DNA of 64,000 bases from DATAOG01 sp963798075 (GTDB lineage Bacteria; Pseudomonadota; Alphaproteobacteria; Geminicoccales; Geminicoccaceae), in assembly GCA_963798075.1 (NCBI GenBank), contig CAWCRU010000018.1:124001-188000 (forward strand), read 5' to 3'. A model generated the notes under the pieces. It searched no databases, was not told the DNA's origin, and worked only from the letters and a program-made list of their open reading frames with translations. Shown here piece by piece: positions 63,099 through 64,000 of the stretch; position 1 is the first letter of the stretch; each line of letters starts with the position of its first letter. Made by a program: the position numbers and the translations under genes.

Positions 63099-64000
63099 AT
63101 GATCCGAACTAAACTTGCCCTGATCGTGGCGGCGGCGCCCTGGCCTTCGGCGCTACGGCGGCACAGGCGCAGGACAAGCAGCTGACGCTCTGCTGGGCCG
63201 CCTGGGACCCGGCCAACGCGCTGGCCGAGCTGTCCAAGGACTTCACCCGCCGCGAGCGGCATCAAGATGAACTTCGAGTTCGTGCCCTGGACCGGCTTCG
63301 CCGACCGCTTCATCAACGAGCTCAACTCTCATGGCAAGCTGTGCGACCTGCTGATCGGCGACAGCCAGTGGATCGGCGGTGGCGCCACCTATGGCCACTA
63401 CGTCAAGCTCAACGACTTTTTCGACGCCAACGGCATCTCGATGGACGCTTTCCTGCCGGCGACCGTCTACGCCTATTCGACCTGGCCGAAGGGCACGCCC
63501 AATTACTGGGCGCTGCCGGCAATGGGCGACGCGCTCGGCTGGATCTACCGCAAGAACTGGTTCGCGCGGCCCGAGATCCGCGAAGCCTTCAAGGCCCAGT
63601 ACGGCCGCGAGCTCGGCGTGCCCAAGAACTGGGACGAGCTGATGGAGGTCGGCAAGTTCTTCCAGGGCCGAGAGATCGACGGCAAGACCGTCTATGGCAT
63701 GGCGATCTATACCGAGCGCGGCTCCGAGGGCATCACGATGGGGGTGACCGCGGCGCTCTATACCTGGGGCTTCCAGTACGAGGACCCCAAGAAGCCGTAT
63801 CACATGGAGGGCTTCGTCAACAGTCCGGACGCGGTCAAGGCGCTCGAGTTCTACAAGGACCTGTTCAAATGCTGCACGCCGCCCGGGCACACCGATGCCT
63901 ACATGACCGCCAATCTCGATGCCTATAAGTCGGGCCAGGTCGCGATGCAGATGAACTGGTTCGCCTTCATGCCCGGCATCCTCAAGGACGCCGACGTCGG
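63099..64000 (+). CDS. ABC transporter extracellular substrate-binding protein, partial and frameshifted
   Basis: The start is ATG 63099 (MIRTKLALIVAAA). The signal peptide continues in the next frame (LAFGATAAQAQ) after an indel near 63138, and the mature part to DFTRRE changes frame again near 63255, after which GIKMNFEFVPWTGFADRFINELNSHG (in parts) runs open to the window edge. LCDLLIGDSQWIGGGATYG, WALPAMGDALGWIYRKNWF and NWDELMEVGKFFQGREIDG are typical of family 1 (sugar-type) solute-binding proteins. At least 290 residues are present; the C-terminus and any permease genes lie beyond the edge. The two shifts are probably sequence errors. Confidence 0.85.

Overview
The window is high-GC bacterial chromosome (roughly 70% GC, coding on both strands, intergenic gaps mostly under 200 bases). 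Several gene orders point to an alphaproteobacterium, probably Rhodospirillales-like: ruvCAB-ybgC-tolQRAB-pal-cpoB-tilS-ftsH-folP-glmM, hslVU, dnaQ-coaE-aroE-maf, secB/fxsA with divergent Tim44-mltA, and a Smr gene. I saw no rRNA, tRNA or CRISPR array.

Layout. (1) 1-16386, minus strand: YebC, Holliday-junction processing (RuvCAB), the Tol-Pal envelope system, tRNA-Ile lysidine synthase, FtsH, dihydropteroate synthase, phosphoglucosamine mutase, and a broken lipoprotein gene at the left edge. (2) 16840-33925: HslVU, a ModE-type regulator, NADP isocitrate dehydrogenase, the dnaQ-coaE-aroE-maf block, an EnvZ/OmpR-type two-component pair, MarR, a branched-chain aminotransferase, a LysM protein, a LOG-family enzyme, SecB, a histidine phosphatase, FxsA, a Tim44-like protein and MltA. 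(3) 34028-39073: a lactate-utilisation lutABC operon and an IS110-family element lie between mltA and smr. (4) 39225-43946: a polytopic glycosyltransferase-like membrane protein, a fatty acid hydroxylase-type membrane di-iron protein, and a PAS histidine kinase with a FixJ-type regulator.

(5) 44077-57637 is the most interesting region. It is one contiguous plus-strand [NiFe]-hydrogenase locus of the group 1h (actinobacterial-type, high-affinity) kind. Structural genes hhyS and hhyL are followed by a NifU-like protein without its CxxC, two conserved-family proteins (which I believe are DUF5947 and DUF6084), a 439-residue protein of unknown function, a maturation protease and a 35-residue membrane peptide. 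Then come hypF, hypC, a sedoheptulose-7-phosphate-isomerase-like SIS gene, hypD, hypE, hypA and hypB. Most of the genes overlap by 1-8 bases, so they are probably co-transcribed and co-translated. The two-component pair just upstream is the obvious candidate regulator.

(6) 57630-62901, minus strand: an amino-acid-type ABC importer with an enolase-superfamily enzyme and a DadA-like flavoprotein, apparently a catabolic operon. (7) 63099 to the right edge: the start of an ABC sugar-type binding protein, behind a TTGACA promoter and a palindrome.

At least eight otherwise well-conserved genes carry one or two frame changes (ftsH, hypF, mltA, the SIS gene, the transposase, the LysM gene, the 5'-edge lipoprotein and the 3'-edge binding protein). 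Several are in G/C runs. Because essential genes are hit, I read most of these as indel errors in the assembly rather than true pseudogenes.
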